Source: Bacteroidota bacterium (lineage in GTDB: Bacteria > Bacteroidota > Bacteroidia > Cytophagales > Cyclobacteriaceae). Taken from it: DNA of 44,711 nt. Shown here in pieces: positions 1 to 8,954 of this stretch (within the stretch, counting starts at the first letter, position 1; every line of letters begins with the position of its first letter). The notes under the pieces were generated by a model that saw only the letters and a program-made list of their open reading frames with translations, did no database searches and was not told the origin of the DNA. The stretch spans positions 1 to 44,711 of the forward strand of contig JAFDYY010000027.1 of assembly GCA_018267195.1 (NCBI GenBank), written 5' to 3'. The translations under genes and the position numbers were made by a program.

Positions 1-1075
1 TCGTGGCCAAATTAAGCTGGCCGGTAGAACTGTTGATGGAAAGACCGGCTGTAGAACTGTAGGTGCCTCCACCTTGGCCGGTTTGGGTTACGTTCGCAGT
101 ACCAGTTGCACAAAAGGGACTGCCGGCATAGCTGATGGTAGCCACCGGCAGCGGGTTAACTGTAAGCGTTATATTGGCTGAAACAGACGGGCAAGCACCT
201 CCCGAAGTGGTTAGAGTAAGTGTAGCGTTGGTTTCTCCCATACCCGGAGTGTAGGTAGCATTAAGCGTAGTGTTACTGGGTGAAAAAATACCGGTACCTG
301 TTGTGCTCCAAGTTCCTCCGGTAGCAGAGCCTCCAACTGTTCCGGATAGCGAAGCCGTTTGCCCGCTACAAATATTGATGTTAGAGCCCGCATTTACCGT
401 AGGCGGAGAAGGCACGATTATATTATTGACAGCAAGAGTACAACCTACATTATCTAATAAATAATTATTATCAACTACGGTGGCGGAATAAGTACCACCC
501 AGCAAATTATTAGCCGTAGTTTGGGTGTATGGGCTAGTACTCAAATTTCCCTGAGGTATAGCGGTTGGATTACCCACATTCCAATTAACTGTGTAACCGG
601 GTGTGCCATTACTTACAGTTAATGACAATTGCCCATTAGGAGTAACAATGTTGCAATCCGGACTTAAAATACTTGTTGTGGCTGCCAGCGCATTCGATGA
701 ATTAACATTTATGCCCGCTCCACCATATATTTGAAATCCACTTGGTGCGCAAGCTGTATTGTTTACTCTTAAAACATAGGTACTGTTAGGAATAAAATTC
801 AACTCAACCCCCGCAACAGCTCCGGAAGGTAGCGTACCTATAGGAGTAACTGTTACAGGCCCCAAAGGGCTTGTAACATATTTGCCATTAATAATATCGA
901 AGAGCAGATAGGTTGTGCCGCTCGGCACAGTGCCCCCATAAAAATAAAATCTCATGACTCCGTTACCACCGGAGTCATCGCAAACATAGTATTGAGCCGT
1001 AGGACACTGAGCGAAGGCCGATCGGGTTCCAAACAAGCCAAAGAAGATGAGGGCTATAACTGCTATTTTATTCAT
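1..1075 (-). CDS. Large secreted PKD/Ig-like repeat protein, N-terminal part (cut by window edge)
   Basis: An uninterrupted reading frame starts at an ATG at 1075 and runs off the left edge; 358 residues are visible and there is no stop. Residues 1-22 form a signal peptide (hydrophobic core, then SAFAQ, with mature Cys next). The rest is rich in Thr, Ser, Gly and Asn. From about residue 230 it shows the PKD-like repeat style of Bacteroidota surface proteins ([42 protein letters not shown]). Such proteins are usually adhesins or gliding-associated proteins, often with a C-terminal type IX secretion signal, which would lie outside the window. The start overlaps the end of the upstream small gene by 8 bases, so translation is probably coupled. 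Family assignment is by repeat style only; the function is not known. Confidence 0.8.
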   Translation of the reverse strand, partial: MNKIAVIALIFFGLFGTRSAFAQCPTAQYYVCDDSGGNGVMRFYFYGGTVPSGTTYLLFDIINGKYVTSPLGPVTVTPIGTLPSGAVAGVELNFIPNSTYVLRVNNTACAPSGFQIYGGAGINVNSSNALAATTSILSPDCNIVTPNGQLSLTVSNGTPGYTVNWNVGNPTAIPQGNLSTSPYTQTTANNLLGGTYSATVVDNNYLLDNVGCTLAVNNIIVPSPPTVNAGSNINICSGQTASLSGTVGGSATGGTWSTTGTGIFSPSNTTLNATYTPGMGETNATLTLTTSGGACPSVSANITLTVNPLPVATISYAGSPFCATGTANVTQTGQGGGTYSSTAGLSINSSTGQLNLAT

Positions 1076-1415
1076 GTCCGGCAGTTTTTATAATTAATCC
1101 TTCTAACCCACCGACATTAACGGAGCACTTGTTCCCCCATTCAATTTTTATCACATACGTTCCCGAAGCCAATGAAGAGAACGTGTATGAATTGGTTGCC
1201 CCATCCACACTCAATTCTCTTACTTTTTCTACTTGAGCGTGAATAGTAAATACCTCGAGGGCGATCTTGCCGGCTACATTTGCCCACTCCAATTTAATTT
1301 CTTTTCCATCAGATTTTGCCCTGAATTCATTATGACATTGAGCATACGAAGAGCCAAACGAAAATAGGAAAGCCGCACTGACGGCAACAAAAATTGGGGT
1401 TTGTGTGGGTTTCAT
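1068..1415 (-). CDS. Small secreted protein of unknown function
   Basis: A 115-residue protein with a clear signal peptide (about residues 1-25, ending SSYAQ) and a mature part that looks beta-rich. It has a pattern like a single immunoglobulin or fibronectin type III fold ([10 protein letters not shown], then [10 protein letters not shown]), and two Cys in the mature part that could form a disulfide. I do not recognise a family. It is first in a unit with the PKD-like protein: its final codons and TAA overlap that gene's ATG by 8 bases. A TTTG/TAAATTTA promoter candidate lies 37-69 bases upstream. The pairing suggests an accessory or chaperone-like partner of the large surface protein, but this rests on position only. 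Confidence 0.7.
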   Translation of the reverse strand: MKPTQTPIFVAVSAAFLFSFGSSYAQCHNEFRAKSDGKEIKLEWANVAGKIALEVFTIHAQVEKVRELSVDGATNSYTFSSLASGTYVIKIEWGNKCSVNVGGLEGLIIKTAGHE

Positions 1416-1451
1416 AATATTAAATCAGTCAAAAACGGGGCATGGTAACCC

Positions 1452-1484
1452 TAAATTTACATTGTAAAGTTCGTTCAAAACAAA
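1452..1484 (-). promoter_or_regulatory. Candidate promoter of the small secreted protein/PKD unit
   Basis: On the minus strand TTTG (1484-1481), 21 bases, then TAAATTTA (1459-1452). This is 7 of 8 to the Bacteroidota -7 box TAnnTTTG with normal -33 spacing. It lies 37 bases before the ATG. Confidence 0.4.
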
Positions 1485-1551
1485 AAAATGAGATGTCAGA
1501 TTGTCTCTATTACCCCATCCAAGTAATATTTAGCTCAAAAAATGCAGTTTT

Positions 1552-2055
1552 TTAAAACCTCCGGTTCAATATTTCGCTCAAAATCAATGCTTTTTTAAAA
1601 TCGTCCGGGTTACGCAAGTCGCGGGCATATTGAGCTGCTAAACTTAGTTGCTCCTCTACCACATAGTTTTTAAACTGCCCAAAGCGGACAATGGTATTTT
1701 CTAATTTCATGGTTTCTTCCATGGAAGGCCGCAGAAAGGCTTCCTGCTTTGCCTTTTCATAGGTTTCATAAATTTTATCGTGGTCGCGGTAAGAATAATC
1801 AACCTGCTCAATGGGTTTTTCTTCCTCAATATCTTCCGCTTCATCCATGGCAGGAGTCGGCTGAATGGGCGGGGCTGGCTGTTTAGTTCCCTGGATTTCG
1901 CGTAGTAATTCTTCAAAAGTCAAGCCTTTTTCGGGTTCGTGCCCGGGTTCGGGGGGGGCCGAGGGAGGTGTGGCGGGCTTACCGCGCATCTTGGTGATAA
2001 TGTAAACGATGCCCACGATTATCCAAAAAATAACTTTTAAGTTCAATTCCTCCAT
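1552..2055 (-). CDS. Membrane-anchored hypothetical protein with proline-rich linker
   Basis: A 167-residue protein. Residues 7-21 are a hydrophobic segment (VIFWIIVGIVYII) followed by Lys/Arg, so it is probably an N-in single-pass anchor. Next come a Pro/Glu-rich stretch (about 27-75) and an acidic patch, then a helical C-terminal region ending in ALILSEILNRRF. I recognise no domain. The layout, with an anchor, flexible linker and small cytoplasmic domain, is common in Bacteroidota proteins of unknown role. It is divergent from smc with 148 bases between starts. A perfect TACCTTTG box ends only four bases before the ATG, implying a very short or absent leader. Confidence 0.75.
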   Translation of the reverse strand: MEELNLKVIFWIIVGIVYIITKMRGKPATPPSAPPEPGHEPEKGLTFEELLREIQGTKQPAPPIQPTPAMDEAEDIEEEKPIEQVDYSYRDHDKIYETYEKAKQEAFLRPSMEETMKLENTIVRFGQFKNYVVEEQLSLAAQYARDLRNPDDFKKALILSEILNRRF

Positions 2056-2059
2056 TCTT

Positions 2060-2067
2060 CAAAGGTA
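2060..2067 (-). promoter_or_regulatory. -7 box (TACCTTTG) of the membrane-anchored hypothetical
   Basis: Exact match to TAnnTTTG on the minus strand, four bases upstream of the ATG at 2055. No clear -33 TTG is visible at 19-21 bases. If used, the transcript would be leaderless or nearly so. Confidence 0.45.
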
Positions 2068-2133
2068 ATAAAAGCATGGATAAAATGTGCATGAATTGAG
2101 AACAGCTCCTTTTTCAAATCTCGGGGCTACTTT

Positions 2134-2141
2134 TATCTTTG
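2134..2141 (+). promoter_or_regulatory. -7 box (TATCTTTG) of smc
   Basis: Exact TAnnTTTG match 62 bases before the smc ATG at 2204; the -33 region is only T-rich. Transcription from here would begin downstream of the upstream in-frame ATG at 2087, which supports the start at 2204. Confidence 0.5.
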
Positions 2142-2203
2142 CCGTCTTTCTTTGGGAGAAACGTATAAAACCCCTGAGAAACAACCACATTATTTTTGAG
2201 CAC

Positions 2204-5200
2204 ATGCAATTATCGAAGTTAGAGATCAAAGGGTTTAAAAGTTTTGCCGACAAAATTGTAATTAATTTTGATGAAGGGATTACCGGGATAGTAGGGCCTA
2301 ACGGATGCGGCAAATCCAACGTGGTAGACTCCATCCGCTGGGTGCTGGGCGAGCAAAAAACCAGTGCGTTGCGCTCCGAAAAGATGGAAAACGTAATTTT
2401 TAACGGCACCAGTCAGCGCTCGGCACAACAGATGGCTGAAGTATCGCTTACCATCAACAACACCAAGAATATTTTGCCTACCGAATATTCACAGATTACC
2501 ATTACGCGCAGGTTGTACCGCTCGGGCGAGTCAGAGTATTTACTGAATGGGGTGGCCTGCCGCCTAAAAGATATTACCAATTTATTTTTAGATACGGGTG
2601 TGGCCTCCAACAGCTACGCCATCATTGAACTGGGCATGGTAGATGACCTGCTAAACGACCGCGACAACTCGCGCAGGGCATTGTTTGAGGAAGCCGCTGG
2701 TATTTCAAAGTTTAAAAAACGTAAAAAAGAAACGTTGAAAAAACTAGAAGACACCGATGCCGACCTGGAGCGTGTGGAAGACTTACTTTTTGAGATCGAA
2801 AAAAACATGAAGAGCCTGGAAAAACAGGCTAAACAAACCGAACAATACTATAAAATAAAGGAAGACTATAAAGAAAAGAGTATCCATCTGGCTAAGGTGG
2901 TAGTGAATAAACAAAAACAAAAATTTGCTACCCTTCAAAAACAATCCGAAAACGAAAACGACCGGAAAGCTAAACTCACATCGGAAATTGCTGAAAAGGA
3001 AGCACTGATCGAAAAATCGAAAGCTGAATTATTATTAAAAGAGAAGACCCTTTCTTCCCGACAAAAATCAATCAATGAATTTGTTTCCAAAATCCGGCAA
3101 TATGAGAGCGACAAACAACTGCGCAACGAGCGTCTTCGTTTTTTAAATGACCGCATTGCCAACCTCCAAGATCAGATCGAGCAAGATAAAAAAAGCAATG
3201 AACGGGCCAAGTTCAGTATTCAAAGCCTGGAAGCCGAGCACCACACTGCCGTAACCACGCTGAACGAAATCAATACCAAGCTTGAGTTACTGAAATCAGA
3301 ATACGAAACACAGAAAGCCAGCACCTACACGTTACAAGGCGAATCGGATGTGCTGCGACAAGAGCACCGCACACTACAGGAAGAATCGTTTCAGCATAAC
3401 AAGGCACTCGACATCCGCCAAATCCAGATTAACTCTTTCAAACAGGAATTAGATAGAACCACCAACGACAGTTCCCAGCAAAGTGCCAGTTTGGCTGAGT
3501 TTGAAAAAAAGCTTGTAGTGCTGCAAGATGAAATAGGTCAAAAAAATAACTACCTCGAAAAACTTAAAAGCGAAGAAGCCGATATAATCGCACGTATTGC
3601 CTCACTGGAGAAAACCATTGACATGATCCGTGAGGAAATGAATGAAACCGGGCGCAAGCTCGATGCTCATCAGTACGATTATCAACTCACCAAGTCGTTG
3701 GTTGAAAATCTGGAAGGGTTTCCGGAGGCCATTAAATTTTTAAAGAAAAATGTGGGGCGCACCAAAAATGCCCCCCTATTGTCAGATATAATTTCTACTA
3801 CGGAAGAATTTAGAGTAGCCATAGAAAATTACCTGGAGCCGTACCTCAATTATTATGTGGTAGACCATGCCGATGAAGCCTACGAAGCCATTAATGTTTT
3901 GAGTGATGCCAGCAAGGGACGGGCTAATTTTTTTGTGTTGGAAGCCTTTGACACTTATACCAGTACGCCTATTCAGCTTTACCCCAATGCTTTTCCGGCT
4001 ACCCAAATTATTGAGTTCGATCCGAAGTACACCAAACTGATGTCGTTTATTCTGGACCGGGTTTACCTAACCGAAGGAGATATTAAATTAATGCCCAGCG
4101 ATGGCAATACGTTTATCTCTAAAAGCGGAAAAGTAACCAAGCGCAGATTTAGTTTAAGTGGCGGGTCAGTCGGCTTATTTGAAGGAAAAAAAATAGGGCG
4201 TGCCAAAAACCTGGAAAAACTGGAGCGGGAAATCAAAGAATTTACCAAGAAGATGGAAGACGTTCGCCACAGTTTAGTTGACCGCCAACGCGAGCTTGAG
4301 AAATTACGCAACAACACCTTAAAGCAACAAATAGAAGAGGCGCAAAATGCCGTAAAGTTGGTAAACGATGAATTTATTTCCGTCAAAACAAAACAAGAGC
4401 AGTTTCACAGCCTGCTTAGCAGTGCCGATTTGCGCAGAGAAGACATCCACGAAAAAATAGAGACACTCGCCAGGGAAATAGAAGAGCTGCAACCCAAAGC
4501 ACAACATGCCCACCAGGAGTTGTTGCGCCAAGACGAAAAATTGAAACGGATCGTAGTGGAGCTTACGGCACAAAACGAAATGCTCAGTCAAAAATCAGCT
4601 GCTTATAACGAACAAAATATTTTCTTTCACCAACAGGAAAACCGTGTTAAGAGCATTGAACAGGAAATGCGTTTTAAACAGGAGAGCCTGGGGCAAAGCA
4701 CCCATCGCATTACGGTAAATACGGAAGAGCTGCACAAAAACGAAGAAGAAACCCAAACTATCAGTTCTACCGCTACGCTAAGCGATGAAGAACTCATCGG
4801 CATGTATGGTGAAAAAGAAGAGATGGAAAAAGGCTTGAGTGAAGCTGAAAAAGAATACTATAACGGCCGCGGGGAAATAGACCAATACGATAAAGACCTG
4901 CGCGAAGTACAACACCAGCGGCAGCACATAGACACGTTGCTGATGGAATTGCAAAACCAACTGAACGAAAGCAAACTGCAACTCAATTCGGTAAAAGAAA
5001 GATTATCCGTAGAATTTAATGTGGACTTGGATTCCGTAGTAAATGAAGTCAGCCCCGAAGAAGCCGAGGCACTCGCTCAGGCAGATGAAGAAAAGCATCG
5101 CCAGGAGGTAGTCAAGATTCGGGAAAAACTAGACAACATGGGCCCGATTAACCCGATGGCCATGGAAGCCTATACGGAAATTAAACAGCGCAATGAATTT

Positions 5201-5743
5201 ATCAACACACAGAAAGACGACCTGCTGAAAGCAAAGGAGTCGCTGTTTAGCACCATCAGCGAAATAGAGGGCGTAGCCAGCGAAACATTTATGACGGCCT
5301 TTCACCAGATCAAAGAACATTTTGTTCGGGTATTCCGGTCGCTCTTTAATGAAGGCGATGACTGCGATTTAAAATTGATCGATGCTTCTAAACCCTTGGA
5401 ATCTGAGATTGACATTATTGCCAAACCCAAGGGCAAACGACCGCTTACCATTAATCAACTTTCGGGGGGAGAAAAAACCTTAACTGCCACGGCCTTGCTG
5501 TTTTCAATGTACCTGTTAAAGCCAGCTCCGTTCTGTATCTTCGATGAGGTAGATGCCCCGCTCGATGATGCGAACATTGATAAGTTTAACAACATCATCC
5601 GCAGCTTCAGCAAAGACAGCCAGTTTGTAATTGTTACCCATAACAAGCGCACGATGGCCACGACCGATGTAATTTATGGTATCACCATGGTAGAGAAAGG
5701 AATTTCGCGTGTGGTGCCGGTCGATTTGCGTGAGTTGGCCTAA
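2204..5743 (+). CDS. smc: Chromosome segregation ATPase SMC
   Basis: 1179 residues, normal length for bacterial SMC, which organises and segregates the chromosome as a dimer with ScpA/ScpB. The N-terminal head has the Walker A GPNGCGKSN at residues 31-39 of the family start MQLSKLEIKGFKSFADK. Long coiled coils flank a hinge at roughly 520-650 (the PLLSDII and YLNYYVVDHADEA region). The C-terminal head has the ABC signature LSGGEKTL from residue 1086 and Walker B IFDEVDAPLDD with DE at about 1114-1115. The frame is open upstream to 2087, but those 39 codons are not family-like and precede the probable transcription start, so 2204 is chosen. No scpA or scpB is in the window. It is convergent with the GNAT gene, with 26 bases between stops. 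Confidence 0.97.
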   Translation: MQLSKLEIKGFKSFADKIVINFDEGITGIVGPNGCGKSNVVDSIRWVLGEQKTSALRSEKMENVIFNGTSQRSAQQMAEVSLTINNTKNILPTEYSQITITRRLYRSGESEYLLNGVACRLKDITNLFLDTGVASNSYAIIELGMVDDLLNDRDNSRRALFEEAAGISKFKKRKKETLKKLEDTDADLERVEDLLFEIEKNMKSLEKQAKQTEQYYKIKEDYKEKSIHLAKVVVNKQKQKFATLQKQSENENDRKAKLTSEIAEKEALIEKSKAELLLKEKTLSSRQKSINEFVSKIRQYESDKQLRNERLRFLNDRIANLQDQIEQDKKSNERAKFSIQSLEAEHHTAVTTLNEINTKLELLKSEYETQKASTYTLQGESDVLRQEHRTLQEESFQHNKALDIRQIQINSFKQELDRTTNDSSQQSASLAEFEKKLVVLQDEIGQKNNYLEKLKSEEADIIARIASLEKTIDMIREEMNETGRKLDAHQYDYQLTKSLVENLEGFPEAIKFLKKNVGRTKNAPLLSDIISTTEEFRVAIENYLEPYLNYYVVDHADEAYEAINVLSDASKGRANFFVLEAFDTYTSTPIQLYPNAFPATQIIEFDPKYTKLMSFILDRVYLTEGDIKLMPSDGNTFISKSGKVTKRRFSLSGGSVGLFEGKKIGRAKNLEKLEREIKEFTKKMEDVRHSLVDRQRELEKLRNNTLKQQIEEAQNAVKLVNDEFISVKTKQEQFHSLLSSADLRREDIHEKIETLAREIEELQPKAQHAHQELLRQDEKLKRIVVELTAQNEMLSQKSAAYNEQNIFFHQQENRVKSIEQEMRFKQESLGQSTHRITVNTEELHKNEEETQTISSTATLSDEELIGMYGEKEEMEKGLSEAEKEYYNGRGEIDQYDKDLREVQHQRQHIDTLLMELQNQLNESKLQLNSVKERLSVEFNVDLDSVVNEVSPEEAEALAQADEEKHRQEVVKIREKLDNMGPINPMAMEAYTEIKQRNEFINTQKDDLLKAKESLFSTISEIEGVASETFMTAFHQIKEHFVRVFRSLFNEGDDCDLKLIDASKPLESEIDIIAKPKGKRPLTINQLSGGEKTLTATALLFSMYLLKPAPFCIFDEVDAPLDDANIDKFNNIIRSFSKDSQFVIVTHNKRTMATTDVIYGITMVEKGISRVVPVDLRELA

Positions 5744-5769
5744 CGGCCCGCAAGTTGATCAATCGTTTT

Positions 5770-6345
5770 TTATCCCAAATCATGCAATCGAAAACCGATT
5801 GGCATAATATCGCGTGTCATAAACAGAGCTATTTCATTCCGGTCGGTTCCAGTATAAAGTTTCTGGTTGATTCCGGTTATTTCAAAATTATTTTTTTGGT
5901 AAAACTCAATAGCCGGAAGGTTTGTGTTTTGGGTTTCCAATTCTACCAGTCTGCATTGAAGTTTGCCGGCCTGCGTTATTACCGATTCAATAAGTTTTTG
6001 ACCGGTTCCTTTGCGCCTGTGTTTTTCTGACACCAAAATATTTTCTATAAACAAGGAGTTGTTCCATTCTCTGTATTCGCAAATAATCCATCCTTTTATT
6101 TCACCTGCTTCAACTGCCCCGAACGAGTGGCCTTGCTGAATGAGTTGGTTATACGATCGAATATCTTCGTCTGTTGTTATCCATTTCTTGGTGTATGGAT
6201 GATCTACTTTGGTTAGTTGAAACAGGATGGCATCGGCTGTATGGGTTTGGCTTACTTGATATATTTTTTCAGTGCTGTAACCGTTGAAACCAAAGTGGCT
6301 GGCAGGATTGCCCTCTATTTTTGTCAACTTAATTATATTCATCAT
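5770..6345 (-). CDS. GNAT acetyltransferase, streptothricin-acetyltransferase-like
   Basis: A single GNAT domain of about 191 residues that would transfer acetyl from acetyl-CoA to an amine. The acetyl-CoA loop is HRRKGTGQKLIE, preceded by the beta-4 strand FIENILVSE. The C-terminal half (LVELETQNTNLPAIEFYQKNNFEITG, then NEIALFMTRD, shown here in parts) follows the SatA/YyaR streptothricin acetyltransferase pattern of LETQ, Y..CGF and EIA.FW. The true substrate is unknown; relatives in non-producers are often general detoxification enzymes. The frame is open to 6381, but that codon is inside a terminator stem, so the ATG pair at 6345/6342 is preferred. A small inverted repeat, GGTTG-ATC-CAACC (6351-6363), sits directly upstream. 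The gene lies 34 bases past the terminator of the SusCD operon, so it needs its own promoter or readthrough. Confidence 0.85.
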   Translation of the reverse strand: MMNIIKLTKIEGNPASHFGFNGYSTEKIYQVSQTHTADAILFQLTKVDHPYTKKWITTDEDIRSYNQLIQQGHSFGAVEAGEIKGWIICEYREWNNSLFIENILVSEKHRRKGTGQKLIESVITQAGKLQCRLVELETQNTNLPAIEFYQKNNFEITGINQKLYTGTDRNEIALFMTRDIMPIGFRLHDLG

Positions 6346-6379
6346 TTTTTGGTTGATCCAACCTCTACAAACAAATAGC

Positions 6380-6411
6380 AAAAGGGGAAGATTCGCAAAT
6401 CTTCCCCTTTT
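6380..6411 (-). terminator. Rho-independent terminator of the SusCD/DUF1735 operon
   Basis: A perfect 14-bp inverted repeat (6380-6393 with 6398-6411) around a 4-base loop CGCA. The arms are AAAAGGGGAAGATT and its complement, giving a GC-rich stem with an A-run before and a T-run after. It starts 25 bases after the DUF1735 gene stop. Because it is symmetric it could also work on the plus strand. Confidence 0.85.
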
Positions 6412-6435
6412 AAAGTAATCAATTAAAATACTATA

Positions 6436-7344
6436 TCACTGTTGCTTCCAGATTTCTTTAAAGGTATTCTGACGGTTTTGTGAATCAAAGAAAAAATAAT
6501 TCATCGTCATGATTGCCTTTCCTCCTTTTATGGTAACAATGGAAGAAGTTACGGTAGAATTAGGATTGGAGTTAGGCAGGTTGTTAACGGCTGCTTTGGT
6601 GCCGATAGCGGGCACAAAACTCATCGAACTATCACCGTTATACATCACCTGAAAGGAAAGCGACTGGTTGTTGAAATGACTGACAAAAGTTTGAGAGGTG
6701 CCACTGTTCACACTGTTCAGGTATCGCGTTTCATTAATTTGAATAGGGCTTCCGTTTCCAATAGTAAGTGTACCGGTTCTCAGGTAGTTTCCTTCAAAGG
6801 CATTGGGTGTAGGAACGTACGGAGAGATAATGATGGTACCAAAATTACCGCTAATGATCTGGCCGGAGGCATCGGTTATTTTAAGCGGCAATCCATAATT
6901 CTGAGCTGCCCCTATGGCTGCTGAATTCATCAAAATAGGAAACAAGCCCACCCGTTGGTTAGCCTTCACCGTTACTTTAGTGGATGGCATCGAGTACATA
7001 GCCGTTGGCAACAACGTTAATGGCGATGAGGCATTGGCGGTATTATATGCATCGAGTGTAGCCTGATCTACCGAAATGGTTACTGATAAATCGGTTGTGA
7101 GTGGATATTGGCCTGTTACATTTACACGCACAAAAACCGAATCGGGAGCTGCCTGGTTAAAGGCGGGCATGGACAAGGCATAACCTCCGGTCTGAGCCTG
7201 CGCATCTAAAAATTCTACAATTGGTTTAACCTTGCTAAAATCTATGTAGTTATCTTTTAAACAACTTGTTGCAAAAATTGTTAAGATTAATAATCCTAAC
7301 AAAGAGATGATTGCATGTATTTTTTTCATAAAATCTTTTCTCAT
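6436..7344 (-). CDS. DUF1735-type (BT_3987-like) surface lipoprotein of the SusCD operon
   Basis: 302 residues with a lipoprotein signal peptide: hydrophobic core and lipobox FATSC, with the lipidated Cys at about residue 28. The N-terminal half has the DUF1735 pattern (VFVRVNVTGQYPLTTDLSVT, then VTVKANQRVGLFPI), a beta-sandwich domain common in proteins encoded beside SusC/SusD that help bind the nutrient at the cell surface. The C-terminal half (about 185-302) is beta-rich and has no family I can name. Met6 at 7329 is an equally good start. It is third in the operon, 6 bases after the SusD stop, and is followed by a strong terminator. Its ligand cannot be told from the sequence. Confidence 0.85.
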   Translation of the reverse strand: MRKDFMKKIHAIISLLGLLILTIFATSCLKDNYIDFSKVKPIVEFLDAQAQTGGYALSMPAFNQAAPDSVFVRVNVTGQYPLTTDLSVTISVDQATLDAYNTANASSPLTLLPTAMYSMPSTKVTVKANQRVGLFPILMNSAAIGAAQNYGLPLKITDASGQIISGNFGTIIISPYVPTPNAFEGNYLRTGTLTIGNGSPIQINETRYLNSVNSGTSQTFVSHFNNQSLSFQVMYNGDSSMSFVPAIGTKAAVNNLPNSNPNSTVTSSIVTIKGGKAIMTMNYFFFDSQNRQNTFKEIWKQQ

Positions 7345-7350
7345 AAATTT

Positions 7351-8934
7351 TTAATTCTGCCAGAATATTTTTGAAGTGAACTGGTTAATGGTGCCTTGGG
7401 CATTTACCGCGGTGGCATTATTGGCATACTCGGTAAGCGGGTACAACACCCTTACCGGGGAAATCGTGCTTGTTACACTGGGATCAATAGACAGTGGCAC
7501 ACTCGGAATGCCAAGTCTTCTAAAATCGCACCAGGCCTCCATACAGTCGATGGATGTCATGGCGGCCCATTTTTGTGTAATGATCGCCTGAATAAGATTA
7601 CCACTTGAAGCGTTCCAGTTTACATTAGGCAATCCCTGGCCGTAGTAAGTTGCTGCCGCAGCCGCAGGGTTGGGCACACCGAGGTAACGAAACGATTCGG
7701 CTATACCGGTTTGATAAAAATTTTGAGCCGTCCCGCTGATCCATCCGCGTTGGGCGGCCTCGGCCTGCAAAAACAAACTTTCGGCAGCCGTGATAAATGG
7801 TAAGGATTGAGACGGGCCACCCAACACACCGATTCCAAAACCACTGGTGCGGGCCGTTTCGGTGGCGGTAATTCCGGGTTCACCAAAGTCTATGCCTATG
7901 TACGAACCGGTGTTTCCGGTAAACTTAGAGTTTACGCCCGGGTTATCGCCCGGCATCCTAAACAAGTAATCAGCCCGGGGGTCATTGTTGTTTACAAAAA
8001 AATTCAAACTGAAATTACAAACCCGGTTATAATCGCGCCCGCCTATGGCACTGGCAGCACTGAAGCCGTTGTTCTCCCAAAAGGGATTTTGCAGATCCTG
8101 AATTTTAGTATAGCCTGGCTGAATGAGCGCATCTTGCCCGACCCCTAAAAAGCCACCCCCATTAGCCACTATCTTAGCCAACTCCTGTGTAATTAGCGTT
8201 TGAGAGGATGCTACCTGCGATTGCCTGAGTAGTAATCTTAAATTCATTGTATTTGCCAACGAAATCCAAGAACTCATATTACCTCCGAAAATAACATCGG
8301 TATTCGCTTTAACCGCTACAGCCGTTGTCGGAGCATTTTGGATAATCGAAACGGCACTATCTAACTGAAGGGATAAATTTTGATAAATCGTTTGGGCATT
8401 ATCATACGTGGGCTCCAAATTTCCAAGCCCTTTAAATGTAGAGGAATAAGGCACATTGCCATAGACATCTACTAATGAATGAAAGCACCACACCCGCATT
8501 ATTTTAGCAATGGCCACATAGTAATCATATCCTTTCAATGATTTAGCCAGTGTTTCGGCATAGTGGTAATTGCTGGCATTGTTGTAGAGCAATGCCCACA
8601 CCTGCAATTGCTGGTTGGGCTCGGTACCGGCAAAGGTTACATTTACTCCATAAGGCAACCAATTATAGGTAAGGTTATAATTGCGAGTTAAATCTCCCGC
8701 TTGCGAATACGATCCGGAAGCCGCCCAGTAGCCCGCCCAATAGCCGCTGAAAGAAGCCAGGTCTACTGATTGAATTTGGCCGGAAGCTACGATAGCACCC
8801 GTCAATACATAATCCGGGGCACCTAATACAGTAGGCTGGTTAGGGTTGGTGTTGATGTCTAAGAATGAATTGCAACTGCCCGCCAGGAAGAGGCAGGCCA
8901 GCATCCAAAAAAAGTGAATGATTTTATTTTTCAT
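7351..8934 (-). CDS. SusD/RagB-family nutrient-binding outer membrane lipoprotein
   Basis: 527 residues, the usual SusD size. It has a lipoprotein signal (FLAGSCNSFLD, Cys at about residue 21) followed by the family hallmark DINTNPNQPT and TPR-like helices. The DINTNPN opening and the layout fit the SusD-like group 2 (PF12771) better than classical starch SusD. SusD proteins sit as a lid on the SusC barrel and capture glycans or peptides. It is encoded 20 bases after susC and 6 bases before the DUF1735 gene, so the three are one transcription unit. No glycoside hydrolase or protease lies inside the operon, so the substrate is undetermined. Confidence 0.93.
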   Translation of the reverse strand: MKNKIIHFFWMLACLFLAGSCNSFLDINTNPNQPTVLGAPDYVLTGAIVASGQIQSVDLASFSGYWAGYWAASGSYSQAGDLTRNYNLTYNWLPYGVNVTFAGTEPNQQLQVWALLYNNASNYHYAETLAKSLKGYDYYVAIAKIMRVWCFHSLVDVYGNVPYSSTFKGLGNLEPTYDNAQTIYQNLSLQLDSAVSIIQNAPTTAVAVKANTDVIFGGNMSSWISLANTMNLRLLLRQSQVASSQTLITQELAKIVANGGGFLGVGQDALIQPGYTKIQDLQNPFWENNGFSAASAIGGRDYNRVCNFSLNFFVNNNDPRADYLFRMPGDNPGVNSKFTGNTGSYIGIDFGEPGITATETARTSGFGIGVLGGPSQSLPFITAAESLFLQAEAAQRGWISGTAQNFYQTGIAESFRYLGVPNPAAAAATYYGQGLPNVNWNASSGNLIQAIITQKWAAMTSIDCMEAWCDFRRLGIPSVPLSIDPSVTSTISPVRVLYPLTEYANNATAVNAQGTINQFTSKIFWQN

Positions 8935-8954
8935 AATTTTTCTCGATAGAAGTT

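Noticed and set aside
270..464. Plus-strand open frame in the first 500 bases
   Set aside because: It is antisense to the continuous PKD-like frame on the minus strand, which has a signal peptide and runs through the edge.
2087..2203. Upstream ATG extending smc by 39 codons
   Set aside because: The residues are not SMC-like, and a TATCTTTG box lies within the extension.
6346..6381. Extended start of the GNAT gene
   Set aside because: The codon lies in the stem of the operon terminator; MMNIIKL is the natural start.
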